Below are positions 41,856 to 51,916 of a stretch of DNA of 64,000 nucleotides, piece by piece (position 1 is the first letter of the stretch; every line of letters starts with the position of its first letter). The stretch is from the NCBI RefSeq assembly GCF_001855565.1, contig NZ_MKCR01000032.1, positions 1-64,000 on the forward strand, written 5' to 3'. The DNA comes from Chromobacterium amazonense. Its GTDB lineage: Bacteria; Pseudomonadota; Gammaproteobacteria; Burkholderiales; Chromobacteriaceae. The position numbers and the translations under genes are program-made. The notes under the pieces were generated by a model. The model saw only the letters and a program-made list of their open reading frames with translations, had not been told where the DNA came from and did not search any database.

Positions 41856-43205
41856 ATGATCAAAGCCCCCGAATTGCTGCTGCCGGCCGGCACGCTGGAC
41901 AAGATGCGCGCCGCCTATGATTTCGGCGCCGACGCCGTGTACGCCGGCCAACCGCGCTACAGCCTGCGCGCGCGCAACAACGATTTCAAGCTGGAAGAAC
42001 TGAAGCAGGGCATAGACGAGGCCCACGCCCGCGGCAAGCTGTTCTTCGTCGCCAGCAACATCCTGCCGCACAACAGCAAGATCAAGACCTATATGGCCGA
42101 CATGGAGCCCGTGATCGCCATGAAGCCGGACGCGCTGATCATGGCCGACCCGGGCCTGATCATGATGGTGCGCGAGAAGTGGCCGGAAGTGCCCATCCAC
42201 CTGTCGGTGCAGGCCAATACCGTCAACTACATGGGCGTCAAGTTCTGGCAGAAGCTGGGCGTGTCGCGCATCATCCTGTCGCGCGAGCTGTCCCTGGACG
42301 AGATTGCGGAAATCCGCCAGGAATGCCCCGACATGGAGCTGGAAGTGTTCGTTCATGGTGCATTGTGCATCGCGTACTCCGGCCGTTGCCTGCTGTCTGG
42401 TTATTTCAACCACCGCGATCCGAATCAAGGCACCTGCACCAATGCTTGCCGCTGGGACTACAAAGTGCATGACACGCAGGGCGACGACGCCGGCGACGTG
42501 CAGGTGATCCAGTTCGACTTCAACAAGGCGCTGGAAGAAGCCAACCAGAATTTCTCGTCCTGCGGCAGCCAGCAGCGCCACCCCTTGGCGGACAAGACTT
42601 ATCTGATCGAAGAGGGCAGCCGCCCCGGCGAGCTGATGCCCATCATCGAGGACGAGCACGGCACCTACATCATGAACTCCAAGGACCTGCGCGCCGTGGA
42701 GCAGGTGGAGAAGCTGGTCAAGATCGGCGTGGATTCGCTGAAGATCGAAGGCCGCACCAAGAGTTTGTACTATGTGGCGCGCGCCGCCCAGGTTTACCGC
42801 AAGGCGATCGACGACGCCGTCGCCGGCCGTCCGTTCGACCTGAGCCTGCTGTCCGATCTGGATGGCCTGGCCAACCGCGGCTATACCCCGGGTTTTCTTG
42901 AGCGGCACCAGAGCCAGGATTACCAGAACTACCTGACCGGGCACTCCAAGGCCAAACAGAGCCAGTATGTCGGCGATGTGATCGAAGTGGATGCCGAAGG
43001 CTGGGCGCTGGTGGAGGTGAAGAATAAGTTCGCCGTCGGCGACAAGCTGGAGGTGATCCATCCGTCCGGCAACCGCATCATCGAACTGGCGCGGATGATG
43101 CGCAATGGCGAGTCGGTGCAAGTGGCTGCCGGCAACGGCATGCAGGTGCGGATTCCCGGTTTTGCCGGCTATGACCACAAGGCCCTGATCACCCGCCTGT
43201 TGTGA
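41856..43205 (+). CDS. trhP: U32-family tRNA hydroxylation protein TrhP (YegQ)
   Basis: Protein of 449 residues of the peptidase-U32 family. It starts KAPELLLPAGTLDKMRAAYD-FGADAVYAG, and shows the U32 signature LEVFVHGALCIAYSGRCLLS plus GTCTNACRWDY, with Cys residues proposed to bind an Fe-S cluster. YegQ/TrhP is needed for 5-hydroxyuridine formation at tRNA position 34 (established for E. coli). A C-terminal beta-barrel domain starts at about 370. A terminator follows at 43227. Confidence 0.92.
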   Translation: MIKAPELLLPAGTLDKMRAAYDFGADAVYAGQPRYSLRARNNDFKLEELKQGIDEAHARGKLFFVASNILPHNSKIKTYMADMEPVIAMKPDALIMADPGLIMMVREKWPEVPIHLSVQANTVNYMGVKFWQKLGVSRIILSRELSLDEIAEIRQECPDMELEVFVHGALCIAYSGRCLLSGYFNHRDPNQGTCTNACRWDYKVHDTQGDDAGDVQVIQFDFNKALEEANQNFSSCGSQQRHPLADKTYLIEEGSRPGELMPIIEDEHGTYIMNSKDLRAVEQVEKLVKIGVDSLKIEGRTKSLYYVARAAQVYRKAIDDAVAGRPFDLSLLSDLDGLANRGYTPGFLERHQSQDYQNYLTGHSKAKQSQYVGDVIEVDAEGWALVEVKNKFAVGDKLEVIHPSGNRIIELARMMRNGESVQVAAGNGMQVRIPGFAGYDHKALITRLL

Positions 43206-43226
43206 TTGCCGCTGTTTTTCGCATTT

Positions 43227-43251
43227 AAAGGCTGCCGCTGGCAGCCTTTTT
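43227..43251 (+). terminator. terminator after trhP
   Basis: AAGGCTGCC-GCT-GGCAGCCTT followed by T-run, 22 bp after the trhP stop. Confidence 0.9.
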
Positions 43252-44034
43252 GCTTTATCAACCGGCAGCAGGTGTTGCGTCGGTGTTGCGGGATGGTTGG
43301 TTGCGGCGCCGCCGGGAAAGCCAGCGATTTCCTGATCGAGTTTCGTTGATGATAATGTCTTGAATCAAAGGCCGGCCAAGCTCGCGCTTAGGCCGATAGA
43401 TCATCGCGGCGTTGATGATCATAAACGCTAGTTGGCAACAAATAGACAGTGTGTTGATTTTTTTGTGAAGCCACTGGCTTTTCTATTGCAACTCTGCGTA
43501 AACCTGATTAAAAAGTAGTTACATAAAAAATATGGCGTCAAATTTATTAAACGCTACCATCGCATATTGGAGCGAGAGAGAGGAAACCATGAAGCAAGCA
43601 GCCCGCCCTTGGCCTGACTGTTCCCCATCCTGCAGCGCCGGTTCCCCCGCGTTGGCGCTTCACTCGCCGCCTCGTTTCCTGCATAGCCCGCCCGCTTCTT
43701 TCTGAACCGTTCCGTTCATCCATTTATTCCGAAGTCAAACCGCTGACAACGCCTCGCAGCGCGCCTGAAGCAAGGCCGATGCTGACTGCGCGCGGGCAAG
43801 CCAAGGCCTGCCAGCGCGGGATGCAGTGGTTTTGTGAGCGCGGTGAATTCGGGTTACATGCCGTAACGCTTGAGCATATTACCTTCGCCTGCCTTGGGTG
43901 TATGTTGGCTTAATGCCGCCGTCTGCGCGGCCACGCCAGCGCAATGGGCAGACGACGCAATGAAGAATGCAGTTCCTCGGGATCTCCCGTCATCGGCGGG
44001 AGCATTTATGGTTGTGCTACTTAGGAAGCCTGTC
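43252..44034. other. 783-bp region between trhP and potF
   Basis: Mostly non-coding. It holds a possible promoter (TTGCAA 43486-43491, 17 bp, TAAAAA 43509-43514), a 38-codon frame at 43589, and a stem CTCCCG-N7-CGGGAG (43984-44002) in the potF leader. A frame fused upstream of potF from 43870 lacks coding character. Confidence 0.45.
43589..43705 (+). CDS. possible 38-residue small protein
   Basis: ATG 43589 follows a strong GAGAGAGGAAACC ribosome site and lies about 70 bp below the TTGCAA/TAAAAA promoter. It encodes a Pro/Ser-rich peptide (MKQAARPWPDCSPSCSAGSP...). No family recognised. It may be a leader peptide or untranslated RNA. Confidence 0.3.
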   Translation: MKQAARPWPDCSPSCSAGSPALALHSPPRFLHSPPASF

Positions 44035-45135
44035 ATGAAGAAGAAACTGGTTCACAAAGTTCTGTATTCCTTGCTGATGCTGCTGCCGGCAACCGGCGTC
44101 TTGGCTGACGATAAGTCGCTTAACGTCTACAACTGGTCCGATTACATCGCCAAGTCCACCATCCCCGGCTTTGAAAAGCAGACCGGCATCAAGGTGAAAT
44201 ACGATGTCTACGACAGCGATGACACCTTGCAAGCCAAGATGTTGACCGGCCGCGCCGGCTACGACATCGTGGTGCCCACTTCCAATTTCATGGCCAGGCA
44301 GATCGAAGCCGGCATCTACCAGAAGCTGGACAAGTCCAAGCTGCCCAATCTGGCCAATCTGGACAAGTCGCTGATGGCCAAGATCGTCGACGCCGATCCG
44401 GGCAACGCGCATGGCGTGCCGTGGGCCTATGGCACCGACGGCCTGGGTTACAATTTCACCAAGGTCAAGGCCATCCTGGGCAACAACGCCCCGCTGGACA
44501 GCTGGGACATCCTGTTCGATCCCAAATACGTGTCCAAGCTGAAAGACTGCGGCGTGTCGGTGCTGGATCAGGCCAACGATGTGTTCGCCGTGACCTTGCA
44601 CCATTTGGGCAAGGACCCGAACAGCAAGAACCCGGCCGATTACCAGGCGGCGTTCGAGGCGCTGAAGAAGATCCGCCCCTACATCACCCAGTTCAACTCG
44701 TCCGGCTACATCAACGACCTGGCCAATGGCGACATCTGTCTGGCGCTGGGCTGGTCCGGCGACGTCAACATCGCCAAGCACCGCGCGGCCGAGGCCAAGC
44801 GTTCCTATCAGCTGGGTTACGTGATCCCCAAGTCCGGCGCGCCGATCTGGTTCGACGTGATGGTGATCCCGAAGGATGCGCCGCACCCGGAGGCCGCGCT
44901 CAAGTGGATCAACTACATCGAGACGCCTGAGGTCAACGCGGCGATTACCGACGAGGTGTTCTACCCGACGGTCAACGCGGCGGCGCGCAAGTTCGTCAAG
45001 CCGGAAATCGCCAATGATCCGACCATCTACCCGCCGGAATCGGTGATGAAAACCTTGTTCCTGCTCAAGCCGTTGCCGGCGGACATCACCCGCCTGCAGA
45101 ACCGGCTGTGGACGCAGCTGAAGACAGGGCGCTAA
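44035..45135 (+). CDS. potF: putrescine ABC transporter substrate-binding protein PotF
   Basis: Periplasmic polyamine-binding protein of 366 residues (E. coli PotF 370). A signal peptide covers 1-24 (ends GVLADD). The mature chain opens LNVYNWSDYIAKSTIPGFEK, the PotD/PotF signature, with ligand contacts expected near YDVYDSDD, WAYGTDGLGYN and LALGWSGDVNIA. The start at ATG 44035 has AGGAAG upstream. First gene of potF-potH-potI. Confidence 0.93.
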   Translation: MKKKLVHKVLYSLLMLLPATGVLADDKSLNVYNWSDYIAKSTIPGFEKQTGIKVKYDVYDSDDTLQAKMLTGRAGYDIVVPTSNFMARQIEAGIYQKLDKSKLPNLANLDKSLMAKIVDADPGNAHGVPWAYGTDGLGYNFTKVKAILGNNAPLDSWDILFDPKYVSKLKDCGVSVLDQANDVFAVTLHHLGKDPNSKNPADYQAAFEALKKIRPYITQFNSSGYINDLANGDICLALGWSGDVNIAKHRAAEAKRSYQLGYVIPKSGAPIWFDVMVIPKDAPHPEAALKWINYIETPEVNAAITDEVFYPTVNAAARKFVKPEIANDPTIYPPESVMKTLFLLKPLPADITRLQNRLWTQLKTGR

Positions 45136-45298
45136 GCCTGTCATGAGCCGGGTGCCGCCATCCGGCTCGTGTCTGGATCACACAACAATAGTCCGCTGCC
45201 CGGCCTGGCCGGGACGGCCGGACAGCCGTGGGACATTGTCCGCCCGGTGTCGGGTGGTCTGATGGTGTCGGCGAAGGCCCTTCGCCGATGGGGACGCA

Positions 45299-46237
45299 AT
45301 GTTCAAACGCCTCGGGCGTTGTGGTGCTGCCATGAAACTACCGGATCTGAAATGGTTGCCATCGGGCAGGACAACGGCGATCGCCGTGCCTTTCCTGTTC
45401 CTGTTCGTGTTTTTCCTGTTGCCCTTCCTGCTGGTGGTGGGCATCAGTTTCTCCCAGCAGCAGCTGGGCATCCCGCCTTACACGCCGCTGACCAAGCTGG
45501 AAAACGACGTCTACACGGTTGCGCTCAACCTGAGCCATTACCGTTTCATGTTCACCGACGACCTGTATTTCGCCACCTATGTCAGCTCGGTGAAGATGGC
45601 GTTCTTCTCCACCGTGCTGTGTCTGCTGATCGGCTATCCGATGGCCTATTACATCGCGCGGGCAGAGGGCGCGACGCGCAACACGCTGATGATGATGGTG
45701 ATGCTGCCGTTCTGGACCTCGTATCTGATTCGGGTTTACGCCTGGATCGGCATTCTGAAGAACGACGGTTTTCTCAACCAGTTCCTGCTATGGCTGGGGG
45801 TGATCGATAGCCCGCTGCATCTGTATCACACCAACTGGGGAGTCTACATCGGCATGGTGTTCTCCTACCTGCCGTTCATGATCATGCCGCTGTACGCCCA
45901 CTTGGTGAAGATGGATCTGACGCTGCTGGAAGCCGCCTACGACCTGGGCGCCAAGCCTTGGCGCGCGTTTTGGCAGGTGACGCTGCCTTTGTCGAAGAAC
46001 GGCATCGTCGCCGGCAGTCTCCTGGTGTTCATCCCGGCGGTGGGCGAGTACGTGATTCCGGAGCTGTTGGGCGGCTCGGACACGCTGATGATAGGCCGCG
46101 TGATGTGGGAAGAGTTCTTCAGCAACAATGACTGGCCGATGGCCGCCACGGTGACCTGCTGCATGGTGCTGCTGTTGTTGGTGCCGATGGCGCTGTTCCA
46201 GCATTACCAGGTCAAGACGATGGAGGAGGCGAAATGA
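45299..46237 (+). CDS. potH: putrescine ABC transporter permease PotH
   Basis: Inner-membrane permease of 312 residues with six membrane segments. The N-terminus reads IAVPFLFLFVFFLLPFLLVV, followed by the PotH-type IPPYTPL; the ATPase-contact EAA loop is EAAYDLGAKPWRAFWQVTLP (about 215-234). ATG 45299 has GGGGA upstream; ATG 45332 is an alternative. In E. coli potG (ATPase) lies between potF and potH; here the 163-bp gap holds no ATPase gene. Confidence 0.92.
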   Translation: MFKRLGRCGAAMKLPDLKWLPSGRTTAIAVPFLFLFVFFLLPFLLVVGISFSQQQLGIPPYTPLTKLENDVYTVALNLSHYRFMFTDDLYFATYVSSVKMAFFSTVLCLLIGYPMAYYIARAEGATRNTLMMMVMLPFWTSYLIRVYAWIGILKNDGFLNQFLLWLGVIDSPLHLYHTNWGVYIGMVFSYLPFMIMPLYAHLVKMDLTLLEAAYDLGAKPWRAFWQVTLPLSKNGIVAGSLLVFIPAVGEYVIPELLGGSDTLMIGRVMWEEFFSNNDWPMAATVTCCMVLLLLVPMALFQHYQVKTMEEAK

Positions 46238-47073
46238 TCAAGCCAAGCAAACCCTTGTCCTTTCTGGTGCTGGGACTCGGCTACACCTTTCTGTACTTGC
46301 CCATCGCGCTGCTGGTGATCTACTCGTTCAACGAGTCCAAACTGGTGACGCTGTGGTCGGGGTTTTCTTTCAAGTGGTACGCCGCCTTGCTGGAGGACGA
46401 TGAGCTGATCAATGCCGCCTGGCTCAGCCTGAAGATCGCGCTGATGACGGCGACGGCATCGGTGGTGATGGGTACCTGGGCCGGCTTCGTGCTGGGGCGT
46501 TTCGGCCGATTCCGGCTGTTTGCGCTATTCACCGGCATGATCAACGCGCCGCTGGTGATTCCGGAAGTGATCCAGGGTATATCGCTGCTGCTGCTGTTCG
46601 TGGCGATGGAGCAAAGCCTGGGGTGGCCGGAGGGCAGGGGAGTATTCACCATCTGGATCGGCCACGTGATGCTGTGCGTGTCTTACGTCACCATCGTGGT
46701 GCAGTCGCGGGTGCGGGAACTGAATCTGTCGTTGGAAGAGGCGGCGATGGACCTGGGCGCGCGGCCGTTGAAAGTGTTTTTCGTCATCACGCTGCCGCTG
46801 ATCTCGCAGGCGCTGGTATCCGGCTGGCTGTTGTCGTTCACGCTATCGCTGGACGATCTGGTGCTGACCGCCTTCCTGTCCGGCCCAGGTTCCACCACCT
46901 TGCCCATGGTGATCTTCTCCCGCGTGCGGCTGGGTCTGAATCCGGAAATGAACGCGCTGGCCACTTTATTCATTGCGCTGGTGTCGGTGGGTGTGGTCGC
47001 CGCCAATATCTATATGGGCGCGATGACGCGCAAGCGCGAGAAAGAGATGCGATTGGCCTTTGCCAACGGCTGA
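46234..47073 (+). CDS. potI: putrescine ABC transporter permease PotI
   Basis: Second permease of the putrescine importer, 279 residues (E. coli PotI 281), six membrane segments. Landmarks are LYLPIALLVIYSFNESKLVT, WSGFSFKWYAAL, the EAA loop LEEAAMDLGARPLKVFFVIT and LSLDDLVLTAFLSGPGSTTL. Start overlaps potH by ATGA. Confidence 0.94.
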   Translation: MIKPSKPLSFLVLGLGYTFLYLPIALLVIYSFNESKLVTLWSGFSFKWYAALLEDDELINAAWLSLKIALMTATASVVMGTWAGFVLGRFGRFRLFALFTGMINAPLVIPEVIQGISLLLLFVAMEQSLGWPEGRGVFTIWIGHVMLCVSYVTIVVQSRVRELNLSLEEAAMDLGARPLKVFFVITLPLISQALVSGWLLSFTLSLDDLVLTAFLSGPGSTTLPMVIFSRVRLGLNPEMNALATLFIALVSVGVVAANIYMGAMTRKREKEMRLAFANG

Positions 47074-47119
47074 GCAGGGTTGCGATGTAAACAACAACAG
47101 CAGTGCAGCACAAGGAGAA

Positions 47120-48574
47120 ATGATGATGAAGAAGGTTCTGATCAGCGCATTGATCGCCGCGCTGCCCGGCGTGGCGATGGCCGATGCCAAGACGGACGAG
47201 ATCGTCCGGCTGAAGGCGCAGATGCAAAAACTGCAGCAGCAGATGGCCGAGCTGCAAAAGGCGGTGGAGGCGGCTTCTGCTTCAGCCGCTAAGCCGGCGG
47301 GGGAGGCTGCCGCGGCCGACGAGGACGCCAAAGCGGAACTGAAGGAGCGCGTGGCCAATATGGAGCTGAAGGTGGACAAGCTCAATACGGCGGCAACCGA
47401 TGGGCCGTTGGCCGGCTTGAGCATCACAGGCTATCTGGATCCCACCTATATCTACAACCGCGCGCCTAACAGCGCCGGTTTCCAGTTTCTGAACCACCAG
47501 AATACTTACGCTTACAGCAACAGCACCTTCGGCGACGTCTATCTGGACATCAAGAAGACCTTCGGCGTCGGTCCCACCGCGCCCAGCGCCGAAATCACCA
47601 TCATGCCCAACCGCGGCTCCGGCAACACCTTGCTGGATGGCGGCAGCGGCAACAACATCATCAATACCGCCGTGATCAACTTCCCGTTGACCGACACCTG
47701 GACTTTCAATGCCGGCCTGATGAACAGCTTCGGCGGCTACGAGGTGCAGCAGTCCAACCAGATGGTGACCCTGACCCACGGCCTGCTGTACGACTTCAGC
47801 GATCCTGGCAGCTATGTCGGCGCGGGCTTCGCCTGGAGCCACGACGTTTGGGCGTGGAAGTTCCTGCTGGCCAATGAGCAGTACCGCACGCATGCCAACA
47901 ACCAGGCGTTCAACGGCACGCGCAGCAACAATACGCCTACCGCCACCGCCCGCGTCGATTACACCTGGAGCAGTGCGCTGGATCTTGGCATGTCAATGAA
48001 TGGGGGCAGGCAAACGCTCCCATCGACCACTACCGGCAGCGGCTACGGTTATCAAGGCACTGCGCCGGGGCCTTACAGCAACTATTTCTTCACCGAGGCC
48101 GATGCCAGCTACACCTTGGGGGATATCCAGTACAACGCCGAACTGGATTACGGCCAGCAGCAGCGCGCCGCTTGGAATGGCGGCAATGCCGTGTGGTACG
48201 GCGCCTCCCTGCTGGGCCACCGCAAATGGATGACCGAGACCGTCGGTAAGATGGGCGCCACTTTGCGTTACGACTATCTGAACAACAGCAAGAACGGCGG
48301 CGGCGGCGGCGGGATTGCTTTAGGTAGTAATGGAGTCGATGGTGTGAATGGCTTCGGTGTATCCGCCGCTTGCCTCGCTAGCGGATCGTCCGATTGCAAG
48401 GGCGCCAACCGTCAGGCTTTGACGGCGGACTTGCTGTTCTTCCCCACCGATCAGCTGACGCTGAAGCTGGAATACCGTCACGATTGGGCCAGCGAAAGCG
48501 TCTTCCTGCGCAACGACGGCAGCTATCGCAAGAGCAATGACCTGATCGGCGCCCAGGCGGTCTACACCTTCTGA
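47120..48574 (+). CDS. DUF3138-family outer-membrane porin
   Basis: Outer-membrane beta-barrel of 484 residues. A signal peptide (1-22, ends GVAMADA), a coiled-coil trimerisation region at 25-50 (VRLKAQMQKLQQQMAELQKA), then alternating strands to a terminal aromatic residue (QAVYTF), the usual end of porins. The DUF3138 family is found mainly in Betaproteobacteria. ATG 47120 follows AAGGAGAA; two further ATGs follow directly. It is 46 bp after potI, so it may provide outer-membrane entry for polyamines; that link is inferred only. Confidence 0.82.
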   Translation: MMMKKVLISALIAALPGVAMADAKTDEIVRLKAQMQKLQQQMAELQKAVEAASASAAKPAGEAAAADEDAKAELKERVANMELKVDKLNTAATDGPLAGLSITGYLDPTYIYNRAPNSAGFQFLNHQNTYAYSNSTFGDVYLDIKKTFGVGPTAPSAEITIMPNRGSGNTLLDGGSGNNIINTAVINFPLTDTWTFNAGLMNSFGGYEVQQSNQMVTLTHGLLYDFSDPGSYVGAGFAWSHDVWAWKFLLANEQYRTHANNQAFNGTRSNNTPTATARVDYTWSSALDLGMSMNGGRQTLPSTTTGSGYGYQGTAPGPYSNYFFTEADASYTLGDIQYNAELDYGQQQRAAWNGGNAVWYGASLLGHRKWMTETVGKMGATLRYDYLNNSKNGGGGGGIALGSNGVDGVNGFGVSAACLASGSSDCKGANRQALTADLLFFPTDQLTLKLEYRHDWASESVFLRNDGSYRKSNDLIGAQAVYTF

Positions 48575-48592
48575 GCGCGGCATCGGTTTTCC

Positions 48593-48623
48593 AGCGGCGG
48601 CGGGCCAGTCCCGCCGCTTTTTA
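48593..48623 (+). terminator. terminator after the porin gene
   Basis: GCGGCGGG-CCAGT-CCCGCCGC stem with a TTTTT tail, about 20 bp after the stop. Confidence 0.85.
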
Positions 48624-48678
48624 ATTTGCCAAGCTTGCGGCAGAATGCCTGCATCATTCCGGAAAACTGCCTTTATTC

Positions 48679-49725
48679 ATGCTGCTTGATCTGCTGCGCT
48701 GGCCGCTGCCGCGCTATCGTCCCGACGCTTTCCGCGGCCATCACGGCCCGGATGGCTACCGCAACCTCTATCCTTTCCAGCAACCGCGTTTTGTTGATCT
48801 GGCGCGCTGGAACTGGCAGCGCCGGCGGCTGCAGGTGGAACATCGCCTGCAGGACATTCACCGCGTCGCGCCGGATGTCGCTGCGTTGGCGGCCAATCGC
48901 GAACGGCCGTCCTATACCTGGATAGGCCACGCCAGCGGGCTGATTCAGCTGGCTGGAATGAATATGTTGCTGGACCCGGTCTGGTCGCCGCGCGCCTCGC
49001 CGGTGCAATGGATGGGGCCGAAGCGTCTGCTGCCGCCCGCCATGGCTTTGCCGGATTTGCCGCGCATCGACCTGGTGATGGTCACGCACAATCATTATGA
49101 CCACCTTGATTTTCCTACCCTGAGCCGTTTGGCGGCTCAGCCGGGCGGCGCTCCGTTGTTTGTGGTGCCTTTGGGCGTGGGGCCGACCCTGCTGCGCGCG
49201 GGCGCCCAGGCGGAGCGCATCGTTGAGATGGACTGGTGGCAGCGTCATCGACATGGCGAGGTTGAGTTGACGTTGACGCCAGCGCAGCACTGGAGCAAAC
49301 GCTGGGCCTGGGGTGACCGCAACCGCGCCCTGTGGGGCGGCTTCGCGGTAAAGGGCGGCGGCGTCCAGCTTTGGTATCCGGGCGATACCGGGTATCATCC
49401 CGAGCTTTTCGCGCGCGTTGCCGAGTATCTGGGCGAGGTCGATTTGGCGCTGCTGCCCATCGGCGCCTACCAGCCGCGCTGGTTTCTGGCGCCGCAGCAC
49501 ATCAATCCGGACGAGGCGGTGGAGATTTTCCGCATTCTGCGCCCGAAGCGGGCGCTGGCGGTGCATTGGGGCACCTTTGTCCTGACCGATGAGCCGCTGC
49601 ATCAGCCGCCGCTGGATCTGGCCCAAGCCTTGCGCCGGCATGGCGTCGCGCCGGCTGATTTCAGCGTGCCGGCCTTGGGCGAGACCGTCTGGCTGGACCA
49701 GCCGATAGGCAGCGAAAAGCCGTAA
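48679..49725 (+). CDS. metallo-beta-lactamase-fold hydrolase (NAPE-PLD/UlaG-like)
   Basis: Protein of 348 residues with the metal motif HNHYDHLD (about 136-143), preceded by YTWIGHASGLIQLAG and LLDPVWSPRASP, and later W-YPGDTGYHPE and AVHWGTF. This order is typical of the RomA/NAPE-PLD-like group of the superfamily, which act as phosphodiesterases or lactonases. The substrate cannot be told from sequence. No signal peptide is evident. Confidence 0.87.
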   Translation: MLLDLLRWPLPRYRPDAFRGHHGPDGYRNLYPFQQPRFVDLARWNWQRRRLQVEHRLQDIHRVAPDVAALAANRERPSYTWIGHASGLIQLAGMNMLLDPVWSPRASPVQWMGPKRLLPPAMALPDLPRIDLVMVTHNHYDHLDFPTLSRLAAQPGGAPLFVVPLGVGPTLLRAGAQAERIVEMDWWQRHRHGEVELTLTPAQHWSKRWAWGDRNRALWGGFAVKGGGVQLWYPGDTGYHPELFARVAEYLGEVDLALLPIGAYQPRWFLAPQHINPDEAVEIFRILRPKRALAVHWGTFVLTDEPLHQPPLDLAQALRRHGVAPADFSVPALGETVWLDQPIGSEKP

Positions 49726-51588
<1,863 letters not shown>

Positions 51589-51632
51589 GCGCCGAGGCCA
51601 TGGCCATCGCGAGAAACCCTGCCGCATCCGGT

Positions 51633-51753
51633 TAATGCCGTTCACTTAAGGATTTTCGGGCGACTTTTCTGGCCTTGAGAGCACAGGAATCCACAAAAAA
51701 GCACCGTTTCCCATGCATGGAGACGGTGCTTTTCTCTTAAGTGAACGGCATTA
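51633..51753. mobile_element. MITE-like palindromic element with 10-bp target duplication
   Basis: Perfect 18-bp terminal inverted repeats TAATGCCGTTCACTTAAG (51633-51650) and its complement (51736-51753) enclose an 85-bp core without a gene. The direct repeat CGCATCCGGT flanks it at 51623-51632 and 51756-51765. A 10-bp duplication with 18-bp ends resembles IS4-type insertions, so this may be a non-autonomous derivative; the family is inferred. Confidence 0.7.
51697..51733. terminator. bidirectional terminator inside the MITE-like element
   Basis: AAAAGCACCGT and ACGGTGCTTTT pair perfectly around a CCATGCATGG core, giving A- and T-runs for both strands. It likely ends argS transcription. Confidence 0.75.
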
Positions 51754-51916
51754 GTCGCATCCGGTGGGGTTTTTTTATCGCTGGGCGGCAAGAGCGGGGA
51801 GCGAGCGTATAGCCTGAACGGATCGCGCCGGAGGCTGTCCATCGTGGGCGGGAGTGCATTTGCTCTACCCGCGGCCAATGAAAATCCATCCTTCAAATTA
51901 TATGACTGCCATCCTG

